Assembly (NCBI GenBank): GCA_026119855.1
Contig: JAOWBW010001445.1
Coordinates: 1-64,000, forward strand
DNA from: Campanula takesimana
Lineage: Eukaryota; Streptophyta; Magnoliopsida; Asterales; Campanulaceae
Length of the DNA: 64,000 bases
Direction of reading: 5' to 3'
Of this stretch, positions 33,909 through 44,312 are shown piece by piece; the stretch's first letter is position 1; each line of letters opens with the position of its first letter. The notes under the pieces are model-generated. The model was not told the origin of the DNA and ran no database searches. It worked only from the letters and a program-made list of their open reading frames with translations. The position numbers and the translations under genes are program-made.

Positions 33909-36900
33909 TCATTGATCACAAATTAGTAGATCGTTTGCTGTGACTCTCCGTCCGTTAGATTCTCCTCCTATTGTCAACTCTGGTTTTCTTGGCTGCCCAG
34001 TTTCTAGAGTCTCCGCACTTGATTGTATCTAAGACACAGAAAATATGACATACTACAGTCACATGATTATCCGATACTACCTCCCTCCCGAAAAGATGGT
34101 CTGATTCAGTTTTTTATCGTCAATACAAGTGAACTTATTGATAAATCACTTAATGATTTATCAGTTACAGTTTTAAAAATTTCACTAGGTTGCTATTAAT
34201 ATTTGGTCAAAGTTCACTTGTTGACCATCAAAAGTCGATTAAACTATCTTTTTGAGACGGAGGGAGTAGCAAATTGGATCATGAATGCAACTCACCTTAT
34301 TAAGCTTCTCTCGAACCAACTTAACTGTCTGGTTCATGGATTGTGATGGGAAATAATCCTGAGATAAAATGCAAGACAAAGGAACATCTTAATAAACTTT
34401 GGATACCTCACAGACAAAATATACACTACTTCCTCTCCACCTAATTCACATAGTTGTTTAATAAAAAATGCTCTTATAAAAGCTCAGTTTCCATTTTTGC
34501 CCCATAAGTCATACTCCTCCGTCCCAAAATGATCTTCACGTTTGACTATTCAAACTTTTTAAGGATATGAGCACTTGCTTCACTAGCAATGTTGTGTTTA
34601 TGCATATTTAAGCTTAAATTGTAGAAATGAGAAGAACTTTTTGGGACAATGAGAAATGACAAATGAGAAGATCATTTCGGGAGGGAGGAGTAACTTGAAA
34701 GAGTCTGGGTGTTCTTGTACTCACCTCTAAGTGAAACGGTTTTAACTTCACATTTATCTAGATAGGAATGGGGGCTTCTTTCTGAAAGAGGACTCACAGG
34801 AAAGATGTCAAGAATAGTCTTGGAACGTTTATGCCAAGAAGGCTTTTGAAAGGAACAGGATAATAAACACAAAAAGTACCTTTGATTTTGAATGCAATTT
34901 TAAAAGAAGCGGAACCTGATCAGAAGAAACCCTTGAGAGGGACGGATCTTGAATCGGAAAACCACGCTGCAACTCTCCCGAGTTCCTACAAGAAATGCAA
35001 CCTAGATAAGATAATTTGATAACTAGTAAAGACAAATGTAACATTCATTTAGGATGAAAAGTTCAACATTTAACACGAATTTTATAACACCTTTGTAGGG
35101 CATTTGTCGGATGGGAAATGAAATTGGCCTGAGACGGAGTTGCAACCAAAAAAGGCTTGTTATAAGAATCTGTAGTATGAGCCATCACCCCTTTGGATTT
35201 TCCAGCTGAAATCGCAAAAAACACAGGCATGGATGAAAAGAAAACTCTACAATCAAATCAACTAACATATGTAAGAATATCAAATTTCTTATCTAAATTA
35301 GGAATATGCGTCTTAACAAAAATGTTGGGACGGACTCACGGTTCAGTCTAGCTAAGACTTCTCTTCTCCTGCCTTCTAGCTTCTCCTTTGTGTCAGAGAG
35401 GCTCTCATATTGCTGTGCATAAGAAACCTGCAGTCGATTCCCAAGGAAAACTGATTCATCCAATTTCCTTTTTGCAAACCTATACCAATATAATAGAAGC
35501 TCAAAATATAGGGTGATCGCCTAAGAGAATCAACTATATACTCCCTCTGTCCCGGAATGCAATTCCTACTTTTTTTTATTGTTTGTTTGTTTAAACTTTG
35601 AGTAATAATTATAGGTTAATTTAATTATCCTCGTGAAAATCTAAAAATTGTTATTCATAGTATTTATAATGGTGTTCAATAACAAATATTAGATTTTCTA
35701 ATAACCTATAATTATTGTTCAGAGTTCATTCAAACAAACAACAAAAAAGTGGGAACATCATTTCAGGACGGAGGGAGTAATCGGGTAAATACCAACGGAC
35801 TAACTCGCCAAGCTGCATATCATATCATAATTTGCATAACAAAACGAGATAAGTCTGAAACTAAACAATGTTACCTAGCATTATTGACCTGGTGAAACTT
35901 GATCCAGTAGACATCAGTAAATGCTTCACAGTCTTCAGCATCCATTGGTTTACATCTGATTCAGCATAAGCCAAGGAAATTGTAAATCAAATATAACCAA
36001 CAAACTGAGTAACCGCCCGATTCAAAATCGGAAAGTGCTTTCTCCCAAAATCAGTAACATAATTAGCTATAACCGGGAAAAAAGTCAAGCAAGAGTCGCC
36101 TTTGACAAATTATACTATTCAAGTATGTAGCTTTACTTGCTTGTATCTTCGTGAAACTGCACTTAAGTTCTTTCTTCTTTAACAAGTGCGAATCTTTCTT
36201 TGAGACGGACAAAAATGGTAAGGTGACTCCTTTTTTAGAACGGAGGCAGTAACATTCCCTATTTCCCTTTGTCCCTAACCGAGTGTCATCCTTCAGATTT
36301 TCGTTCTTCCATGTTCAGTAAATTTACAAAAGCTCACCCGTGACTATGATTGAGTTTCAGGGAAATCACCATTGTCAACTACTATATCCATACTCGTAAT
36401 ATAGACATCAAGTGTATATGACCAAAGAAGTTCAATAATTGACATTCGTTTTGGGGAGGAGGTAATAAATAAATTTGCAACAAAAAAAATCAAAATTAGG
36501 AATTTGCTGGAGTTGAGAGAATAGTACTTACTCTTCAACCTCACCAAATGTTCCAAACAATTTCAATAACTCATCTCCACAACCTAATGCGGAACATTCC
36601 GTACAACCAGATACCTGCCACACAATCACACACACACGAAATCCACAAACTAAGTTGTTAATAGCACAAATCATAAAACATACTCCCTCTGTCCCAGAAA
36701 GAAATCCTCATTTTGACTTTTTTTTTGTCAACAAAAATGAACTTTGACCAACCAACCATTGGTGACGATCTAATCATTCTAGACAAATTCTAAAATTTGT
36801 AATTGATAAATCATTAAGTGATTTATCAATAACAATTTTTAGAATTTCATTGTGATCATTAAATTGACACAAATGTTTGGTCGATGTTTATTACTATTAT

Positions 36901-37610
36901 TGACTATAAAAAGTCAAAATGAGACTATCTTTCTGGGACAGAGGGAGGTACTCCCTCCGTCCCAAAATGATTATCATTTGGCATTTTTCATTTCATAAAA
37001 AATTCTTCACATTTCTACAAACTAGGCTTAGAAGTGCCCTAACAAAACATGACTAGTGAATCAAGTGTTCCTATACTTAAAAAGTTTGAATAGTCAAATG
37101 TGAGGATCATTTTGGGACGGAGGGAGTATTTTTTTTTTCTCTTTTCTGTTCATCTTTACGAAGGGGAGCCTTGGTACACAGGTTAAGGTGTTGCCGTGTG
37201 ACCTGGAGGTCACGACTTCAAGTCCTGGAAACAGCCTCTTGCAATGCAAGGTAAGGTTTGCCTACATTTCACCCTTGTGGTGGGGACCTTTCCCCGGACC
37301 CTCGCTATGCGGGGATGCCTTGTGCACCGGGCTGCCCTTTTTTTCTGTTCATCTTTACAACATTGATTTCACTGTTGACAATCCAATAACAAGCCTTGGA
37401 ATTGAAAAAGAGATTTTTGTTCCACGAAATTCAGTTTGTTCTTCGAATTAAATACCAAGTCTTGAAATTGTTAGGTTCATAAAATTCATTGAACAGAAAA
37501 AAACATGATTCAAATTACACATAAGGAGCAAGAGACTGAGAGACAAACTTGGATTCATCGCAAACTGTATAAACGCGAACTGCAGGCGCATCGTCTTTGT
37601 TTCGAGGCAT
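33909..37610 (-). CDS. RBM48: RBM48-like RNA-binding protein, minor-intron splicing factor; frame broken once in exon 2
   Basis: Nine exons can be placed: 37610-37549, 36614-36532, 35955-35875, 35479-35340, 35205-35091, 34985-34880, 34842-34725, 34358-34296 and 34028-33909 (stop). Nearly all have GT-AG borders. The product, about 295 residues, starts MPRNKDDAPAVRVYTVCDES. It has an RRM with RNP2-like YLVVRNVP and RNP1-like DVYWIKF plus ARFAKRKLDE, then a basic helix (DTKEKLEGRRREVLARLN). The C-terminal MNQTVKLVREKLNK motif is also present in animal RBM48. RBM48 acts with ARMC7 in splicing of U12-type introns in the nucleus. In exon 2 one base is missing near 36590, giving a stop at 36586-36584 after about 30 residues. 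Exons 7 and 8 also differ in phase by one base unless a weaker donor is used. Confidence 0.85.
34080..34266. mobile_element. Stowaway-type MITE in RBM48 intron 8
   Basis: The right end GACGGAGGGAG, followed by TA, pairs with a slightly diverged left end CTCCCTCCCGAAAAGATGG. The inner arms AGTGAACTT/AAGTTCACT also pair. Confidence 0.75.
34514..34690. mobile_element. Stowaway-type MITE in RBM48 intron 7
   Basis: Left end CTCCTCCGTCCCAAAATGAT after TA; right end ATCATTTCGGGAGGGAGGAG before TA; 177 bp with pairing arms. Confidence 0.85.
35541..35777. mobile_element. Stowaway-type MITE in RBM48 intron 3
   Basis: Left end CTCCCTCTGTCCCGGAATGC after TA, right end TCAGGACGGAGGGAG before TA. The arms TAATAATTATAGGTTA/TAACCTATAATTATTG make a long hairpin. 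Confidence 0.9.
36683..36948. mobile_element. Stowaway-type MITE in RBM48 intron 1, first of a tandem pair
   Basis: Left end CTCCCTCTGTCCCAGAAAGA, right end TTTCTGGGACAGAGGGAG. It belongs to the subfamily of the MITE at 7520-7777, sharing TTGACCAACCA and GGTGACGAT. Confidence 0.9.
36951..37126. mobile_element. Stowaway-type MITE in RBM48 intron 1, second of a tandem pair
   Basis: Left end CTCCCTCCGTCCCAAAATGA, right end ATTTTGGGACGGAGGGAG, TA on each side. The TA at 36949-36950 is shared with the preceding MITE, so one inserted exactly at the edge of the other. Confidence 0.92.
37160..37340 (+). mobile_element. tRNA-derived SINE (Au-like) in RBM48 intron 1, antisense to the gene
   Basis: The body begins GAAGGGGAGCCTTGGTACAC and contains an A-box-like stretch, a B-box-like GGTCACGACTTCAAGTCC, GGAAACAGCCTCTTGCAATG and a T-rich tail, the pattern of plant Au-type SINEs. 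It is flanked by an 18-bp exact duplication TTTTCTGTTCATCTTTAC (37142-37159 and 37341-37358), the hallmark of LINE-driven insertion. Confidence 0.93.
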
Positions 37611-37890
37611 TAACCCTAATCTGAAATCAAATTAATTTGATGAATTTTGACTGAATATCACTTGATCAACCGAAGACGTTGAAGGCGCATGTTAGCAACA
37701 GCGAATGAACTCACATTGGGCCTGCCCAGGCTTGAACTTTAGAGATTACTTCGTAGTAGAATTTGAATTTGGGGTTTTTTTTTCCTTTCAAAATTAGTAG
37801 AATTTGGGCTTAAACTTGCTACTATCGAGTGTTATGTTGTAAAACTAGTATTTATACTGGTGTTGGTTGACACGGTAATAGCGTGGAGGG

Positions 37891-38068
37891 GCAATACTAG
37901 GGGCACAAAAGAAGTCTACAAAATAAAATGATCGATATAAAATGAGGTGGTGATATTTTATTGGTTGCATCGATTTTGGACCCACAATACTTTAATTAAA
38001 AGGACCAATAAAATCTTGACACATCAATTTGTGAGTCAAGATTTGTAAGATTTTTTTGTGACTTTATA
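37891..38068. mobile_element. GGGGCACAAAA-family MITE, copy C
   Basis: Left end GCAATACTAGGGGCACAAAA is well kept; the right end is lost after TTTTTTGTGACTTTAT. The interior shares ATATTTTATTGGTTGCATCG with copy A. Confidence 0.7.
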
Positions 38069-38283
38069 TTTACCCAAACTTGTTTGACGCTAGCTTTAGT
38101 GTAAAACGTGTTATTCATCTCTTATGGAATATCCATTTTTCATCTAATGTAAAACATATTTTTCATAAAACTGACTCGTTAAATAGTAGTATATCGTACC
38201 GTGCGTCCATGATTTTAAATTCTCATTATTTTTATGCATAATTCTTAATCCAACACTGAGACCAGTTTAAGGGGTTCCATATA

Positions 38284-39753
38284 GAGTAAACTGTTTTTCT
38301 GCCCCTCGTGCTATGGCCCCAACATCAATTTGACACTCGTACTATTGAAACACTAAATGTATGATGCGTACTATTGTTTTATATACAAAATTAACCAATT
38401 TACTATTCGGTCGTTAACTTTTTCTAACACACGTTATTTTTTCTAACGAGCATTAATTATTTTAACGGATGTTAATAACTTAACGGATCTGGTTACTCCC
38501 CCACTATCTTCCCACCACCGTTAACACCATACACGATACCACCACCACTCCACCTAATCACCGCCGCCGCCGCCACCATATAGACCATCACCATCATTGC
38601 CACTACCACCATTATTTTTCCTTCACCATAACTCTTCTGGCACAACCAAAATCATAAATCTATCAGAAACCCAACCAAATCGATTAAACTCATCAAATGA
38701 AAATTCCCAAAATTGTTATTTTCTTTTTAAATAGTTATGTATCAATAAACTGAGCAAATGGAACAACAGAAAACCGATGGATTTTTTGCCTGTTACAGAA
38801 GTTGCTGGACCTTGATGACAGAAAATAGTCGCCGGAGAGTATGGGGCGACCGGTGGAGATTGGAAGGCGGTGAACAAAAGAGATGAGCCGCCGGAGGTGA
38901 GTTTGGGAGGGGGAGAGATCGGCCTGAGGCAGGAAGGGTAGTGAGAGTAAGAGTTTGTGTGAGAGAGAGATGGAGTGTGTGCGTGAATAGTGCATATCTA
39001 GTCACCGGCGATTCTTAATTTGCAGATCTGGCGACCGATGATTGTTGAATAGTGCAGGCTGTTGTTGTTGACCGGTGAACAGGGGGTCTCCGGTGTAAGG
39101 TATGTCAAGTCACTCAATCGACGAAGCTTCTTCTCCAGCTCACATTTGACGCAGATCTGCATAAAGGAAGAGAGGATACAGAAGAATAAAGACGACGGCC
39201 GGAGGGGATGAGGAGGGAAGGGCCGGCCGGAGGAATGGGAGATCGCCGGAGGAGGGGAATCGAGGGGTCGCTGGAGGTGGGGAAGGGTTCGACGGAGGTC
39301 GGGGAGGGGTTCGTCGGAGGTAATGGAGTTGCCGGAGGTAATGGAGTTGCCGGAGGTGGGCGATCGGAGGGGTCGCCGGAGGAAAGGGATGGAGGGGTGG
39401 CTGGGCAGGAGTAGAGGTAGAGAGAGAAACCATAAAGAGAGAGAGGGAGTGTGTGTTTGTGTTGGTGCATATAAAGAGGAGGGGGGTTAAATAATTTTGG
39501 TTCATTTAATCTGTATTGGGGTTGATTTTGAAATTTTTGATTGTAATATCTGTTAAATTATTAACATCCGTTAAGATAAATTAATGTTTGTTAGAAAAAA
39601 TAACGTGTGTTAGAAAAAGTTAACGACTGAATAGTAAATTGGTTAATTTTGTATATAAAACAATAGTACGCATCATACATTTAGTGTTTCAATAGTACGA
39701 GTGTCAAATTGATGTTGGGGTCATAGTACGAGGGGCAGAAAAGCAGTTTACTC
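38284..39753. mobile_element. Mutator-like element with ~200-bp termini, possible Pack-MULE
   Basis: The left 200 bp (from GAGTAAACTGTTTTTCTGCC) and the right 200 bp are inverted copies with few differences. A perfect 10-bp duplication GTTCCATATA flanks the unit (38274-38283, 39754-39763). The interior (38500-39480) is strikingly GC-rich, with CCGCCGCCGCC and GCCGGAGG repeats and Pro/Ser-rich open frames on the minus strand (e.g. 39114-39505). This base composition differs from the flanks and suggests captured host-gene pieces. No transposase is present. Confidence 0.88.
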
Positions 39754-39859
39754 GTTCCATATAATAGTTTGACATACAATTGTTCAAAGAAAAGTCATAA
39801 TTATGCATTTAGGGTAAGTTTGGCATAGTTTCCGATTCTTAAAAAAGGGACTTTTCGAA

Positions 39860-40029
39860 GAGAAAATATTTCTTCATAAGTTATAAAAAGTCATGTTTTA
39901 ATAGGGGTTAATGTTTAGGGTTTAGGGTTTAAGGTTTAGGGTTTATGCCTTTTTAGGGTTTAAGAAGGGTTAAAAAAAACATGACTTTTTATAACTTATG
40001 GAGGAACTAGTTTCCCCCAAAACCAACTC
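39860..40029. mobile_element. Mutator-like MITE with telomere-like core, copy 1
   Basis: A perfect 9-bp duplication CTTTTCGAA flanks it (39851-39859, 40030-40038). It starts GAGAAAATATTTCTTCATAA and ends TAGTTTCCCCCAAAACCAAC plus TC. The arms CATAAGTTATAAAAAGTCATG and complement pair. The loop holds GTTTAGGGTTTAGGG, TTTAGGGTTTA and TTTAGGGTTT, i.e. four to five TTTAGGG telomere-type repeats. Confidence 0.88.
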
Positions 40030-40390
40030 CTTTTCGAAACCCGCTTTAATTATAAATGTTTGTTTCATGTCAATGATCCTCCTACAATTTTAATGACAGT
40101 GCAAGATTAGAGCTTATTTTGTGAAAACAACAATAGATTTCAATCGTTTGTTGCATCTAGATTTGAAAAATAACACAACAAACAATTAAAAGTTTTCTAA
40201 TAGTAATGACCATCTGCACTTGTGACAGAAAGAAACGAAATCAAACACAAATATTTTTTTACAATAACTTGTTTTCCTAACATGGTGCTCAATTCAAATT
40301 TAATAAAACATAAAACTAAACACAAATTCTTCCCTTTCGAAAAAAAAACACAAATTCTTCCCTGGAATCATCATCTAGATCTTCGACGTG

Positions 40391-41373
40391 CTACACGATC
40401 CCCGACAACATAGAGGCTACCGTCTTCATACTCGGCCTAAAATCTGGTTCATTTCTCAAGCACAATTTTGCAATATTTGCCAATTCTTGCGCGGATTCAA
40501 GATTGTATTCCCCCTCAATCTCGGATCCGCAATTGCCTTAACTCGTTCTTCACTCGCAAAATTTTGCTCGACAAACTTTGTATATTCCCTATTACTCCTC
40601 TCTAGATTATCAACTTTTTGTGCCGGATCCGTCCCCGTGATGAGCTCGCAAAGGAAAACCCCGAAACTCCATATATCGGTCTCAGAGCGGGACCCACATT
40701 GGTCCATAAATATCGATGGTCCGAAGGCGGAGAAATCATGTAGGTCGAAATTGTCGTCACGCTCGTCAATGGGGCCCAACCTAGACATCAAATAATCACA
40801 TACCTTAACATTGAATTTTTCATCCAAAAGCACAACGGATGACGAGAACATCTTATGAACAATGTTTTTCCCATGCAAGTATGACAATGCACGTGCAGCA
40901 TCACGTGCAATCCTCAACCTTATTTTCCACGAAATCAGACCATGCAACGTATGTTCAGACAAATGATCACGAACACTCCCATTCTTCAAGAACTCGGTTA
41001 CGAGGTAATAACGTCCGAATTCAAATTTACACCTCTTGCTCCCTTCGGCGCAATACCCGAGAACCTTCGCTAGATTCGGATGATCCACGTCTTCCAAGAC
41101 GATGATTTCCCGCACCCACTCAGACCGTTTTCTTTCCTGCACACCTGTCAGATTCTTGATCACGACATCCATTCTTCTACTATGGGTGTCATATCCCCAT
41201 TTCATAAAGATTGTACCTTTGTAACATCGATTTCCCATCCTGTTCGAAACATGGAAATTTAACGTTGCTTTTTCAAGATCCGTGTATTTGAATTTCCTAG
41301 GCATCGTTGAGGATCCCGCGTACCTACTCTTTGAAGAGAAAGGAAGCCAAGAACCCATCATCGGCATTTCCAA
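40391..41373 (-). pseudogene. Receptor-like cytoplasmic pseudokinase (PBL/PCRK-like) with a frameshift at a C run
   Basis: One exon. The frame (305 codons to 40456) has the RLCK entry KFKYTDLEKATLNF, the ATP-site Lys in VVIKNL (residue 73), helix-C Glu in WVREI (89), HPNLAKVLGYC, and GSVRDHL. The catalytic HRD is replaced by HKM (173-175) and DFG by DYL (193-195), and the Gly-rich loop is degenerate. The subdomain IX Asp in SETDIWSFGVF is kept. It therefore looks like a pseudokinase. At 40510-40514 one base seems missing in a C run (five C). In the other frame, ELANIAKLCLRNEPDFRPS and a stop at 40391-40393 complete the usual kinase C-lobe. A myristoylation-type start MGSWLPF exists at Met6. 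Such kinases act in immune signalling at the plasma membrane; this one's role is unknown. Confidence 0.8.
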
Positions 41374-41627
41374 ATTCTCTTTGGAAGATTCGACGAGGGA
41401 ACTTGGCCAAGATTGTAGAGAGAGAGAGAGAGATTATTTACAGAGAGAAGTTAATATTGCGATTTTTATTTTACTTTTCATGTACAAACATATGTAACCT
41501 ATATACATATATAGACGAACGGTCTAGTTCTACCGTTAAATCTTTGGGTTTAGGCGTCATGGTAAGTTTATCCGAATCGCCCAACCGTAGATGTATCACA
41601 TGCATGATAATTTTTACTCTAAGACAA

Positions 41628-41766
41628 GAGAAAATATTGGGGGAACTAGTTCCTCTAAGTTATAAAAAGTCCTGTTTTATAGGGTTTAAAGTTTAGGTTT
41701 GGGGTTTGGTAAAAAACAGGATTTTTTTTAACTTATGGAGGAACTAGTTTCCCCCAAAACACACTC
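41628..41766. mobile_element. Mutator-like MITE with telomere-like core, copy 2
   Basis: A perfect 9-bp duplication CTAAGACAA flanks it (41619-41627, 41767-41775). It starts GAGAAAATATTGGGGGAACT and ends with AAAACACACTC. The arms share AGTTATAAAAAGTCCTG with copy 1. Its core, AGGGTTTAAAGTTTAGG and TTTGGGGTTTGG, is a shorter, diverged telomere-like stretch. Confidence 0.88.
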
Positions 41767-42067
41767 CTAAGACAATGTGTCCCGGTTTTTGTTTGAATAG
41801 GTTTTTATTGGGTTTATATGGTTAATTGTATGACTGCTGCCGTGATTAGGTTATTTGTGGTGTTTATAGTAACAGAATTTCTATTATTAGTAATTATTTG
41901 TACCAAAGTTAGTTAGCTGTGCAATTTCCCAAATAAAATGTGTGGTAATACTTAATCGTTAAGGGATAAGTAATACTCCTTCCGTTTCAAGTTAGTGTGG
42001 AAAAAAAAATTGACACACAAATTAAGGAAAAGTATGAGAGATAAATAGTGGAAATAGGTGTTTCTGA

Positions 42068-43069
42068 TAGGGGTGTAAACGGTTCGGTTTGGGAGTTTTT
42101 AGAGACCGAACCGCTAGTCATCGGTTTGGACATTTTCCAAACCGAACTGAACCACAAAAATGTCCAAACCGAACTGAACCAAACTACCATAGTTCGGTTT
42201 GAACCGCGGTTCAGACCACAGTTCAAGTCAAGGTTCAAACCGAAGCCAAACCGAGGCCCAAACCAAGGCCCAAACCGAGGTCCAAATAATTTAGCCAGTT
42301 GACTCTTGTTTTCAATAGCAGCACCCTACCTCATATTTATATCCACTTTCCCCCTTTCCCTTTCTTTCGTTTTTGATGTGGGAAAACTACTCAAAAAAAA
42401 TTCAAGTTCTAAATACACTCTACAACGAACTGGATTCCAATTTCACAACCCACTAACCCATCGCCGCTCCCGCCTCACTCCTCTGTATCTTCCTCCCCTC
42501 CCCCATCGCAGCAAATATATATTTCTGACCAAATCAACCTTTTAATTTTTGGATGAAATAGAGTTGGATGTACCCAGTACCGATAGAGAGGACGAGAAGA
42601 AGACAAAATTAATGAAAGAATCTAGGGTATATTTTCCAGTATCCACGTTCGTCATCCAGCAAACAAAAGAAATTTGGCGAGAAGGATAAACGAAAATGGC
42701 CATGAAAATAGTTCAAGGTGGGTTACAGAGGGTTTTGACTTTTTGTTGAGGGAACAAACTGGAAGGTTAGAGAAAAGGACCGTTTCCCACATGGAGAAGA
42801 AGAATAAAGAGGAAATGGAGGAGGTGGATACAAATGGTCTGGCTATGGTTCGGTTTAATGGTTTAGACCGCGGTTCGGTCTGATATGGTTCGGTTTGGTT
42901 CGGTTTGGTCGGTTTATGACAGTCAGACCGCAGACCGAACCGAACCGCACGGTTTATGCTATTTTCCAGACCGAGCTGAACCACGGAAGTATAAAAACCG
43001 AACCAAACCGCCTGGTTTGGTTCGGTTCGGTCTCAAACCGCGGTTTGAACCGAACTGCTGACACCCCTA
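42068..43069. mobile_element. Non-autonomous hAT element (1.0 kb)
   Basis: Perfect terminal repeats TAGGGGTGT/ACACCCCTA are flanked by a perfect 8-bp duplication GTTTCTGA (42060-42067, 43070-43077), as expected for hAT. Subterminal regions (42080-42290, 42840-43060) are packed with GGTTCGG/CCGAACC motifs in both orientations, typical transposase-binding arrays. The middle (42300-42830) is unrelated AT-rich DNA with no transposase and may be captured. Confidence 0.93.
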
Positions 43070-43159
43070 GTTTCTGAGTATAAAAAATTAAATAAAAGAA
43101 AGAATGAGTGAGTGAGAAGAATTATAAAAATTAATTACTATTTTGGGCAATCACACTAA

Positions 43160-43730
43160 GGCCATGTCCAATAACTCAACCCCCTAAAAACATTCAACTA
43201 CCTTAATATCACGACACCTCATCTTCTCTCTCCATCCACTTAATCATTCAACTACCCTCTCAACTACACCCCCCACAATAAGCTAGTTTAGTTTAAAATT
43301 CAACTCCTCCCAACTCAACATTCTATACCCCACTACTTTTTATTTTATTTATAATCTTTATTTTTATGATTAATAAATAATAATTATTATTATATCATTT
43401 ATAATTTAAAAATACTTCACACTTAATTAATTTTATAAATTGCAATTAAATAAATATTAAAAATGATGATAATTATTGTTAAAAAAATACTTCACACTTA
43501 AAAAGATGTTGAATTTTTTTAAATAAGGGTTAATAAAGTATAATTGAAAAATTTATATTGAGAAAAGAGGATTTTTTTTTTGGTGTCCAAATCAAATGAA
43601 ACTTACATCAATTTATAGATGAAAAAAAATGATAAATTTTGGTGATTTTTTTTTTTTATAAAAAAATCAATTTACTATGAAATAATTGAGCTCAAAAAAT
43701 TGAGATAAAAAATTAATCCGAAAATATAAA

Positions 43731-43765
<35 letters not shown>

Positions 43766-43985
43766 GCAGCAAACTCGCCTAAATGGGAGGTGTTGTGCAC
43801 TCTCCTTGTGCTGGCCAATACTATGCCGACACATGGATTTTCTTGGGCCCCACCAGAATTTCTCAACTAGTTGAACACATTCAACTCCTCCCCTTCAACC
43901 CCCTCCTCTCAACCCCTTATTGCACCATGTCAACTAGTTGACCCCTCATTCAACCCCCTCCCTCAACCCCTTATTGGACTTGGTC
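43160..43985. mobile_element. Non-autonomous PIF/Harbinger-type element (826 bp)
   Basis: Ends GGCCATGTCCAATAACTCAA and (minus strand) GACCAAGTCCAATAAGGGGT are imperfect inverted repeats, and a 3-bp TAA flanks each side (43157-43159, 43986-43988). Both arms continue with CAACTAC or CAACCCC-rich stretches. The interior is AT-rich with a poly-A run (43735-43762). Confidence 0.75.
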
Positions 43986-44123
43986 TAACTTAGAACGGAC
44001 ACAAAAAAGAAATAAGTATTTACTAACCTGAAACGGAAACGGAGGGAATATTCCAATGGACTGAACAAGGCATATTTGGTTCAGCAAACATGCCAAAGGT
44101 ATTATGCTAATTAAATTGAACTC

Positions 44124-44312
44124 CCTCTGTATTTAATAAATTAAATGAGTGTCCATTTTCAAAAAAAAACTATCCCAAAATGAGTGTCTTTTTTTAACAT
44201 AACTTTGTCCTTAAATGTTTTTATTGGAAAAAAAATTTCACCGGTCTCTTTATACGTGCAAAACTAAATAAATGTTTGGAAAGGAGATTACAAGATTATA
44301 TATGAATCTTTG
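44124..44312. mobile_element. Left part of a Stowaway-like MITE hosting the TRIM
   Basis: Starts GAACTCCCTCTGTATTTAAT and AAATGAGTGTCCATTTT. Beyond the TRIM, 45497-45575 contains the inverted GGACACTCATTTAGGGACA, so the TRIM seems to have landed in the MITE. The MITE's right terminus is lost. Confidence 0.5.

Larger units (their letters stand above)
41976..44048. mobile_element. Stowaway-type MITE split by two other MITEs
   Basis: Left end CTCCTTCCGTTTCAAGTTAG and right end ACCTGAAACGGAAACGGAGGG are inverted, with TA on each side. Removing the hAT (42068-43069) and Harbinger-type (43160-43985) insertions with one copy of each duplication leaves about 234 bp, a normal Stowaway size. Confidence 0.82.

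Noticed and set aside
39208..39505. GC-rich Pro- and Gly-rich frames on both strands as genuine genes
   Set aside because: They lie inside a Mutator-like element and are low complexity; kept only as possible captured pieces.
42674..42883. Small plus-strand frame in the hAT element as a captured gene
   Set aside because: The frame (MARRINENGHENSS...) is short and unmatched; capture is possible but not supported.
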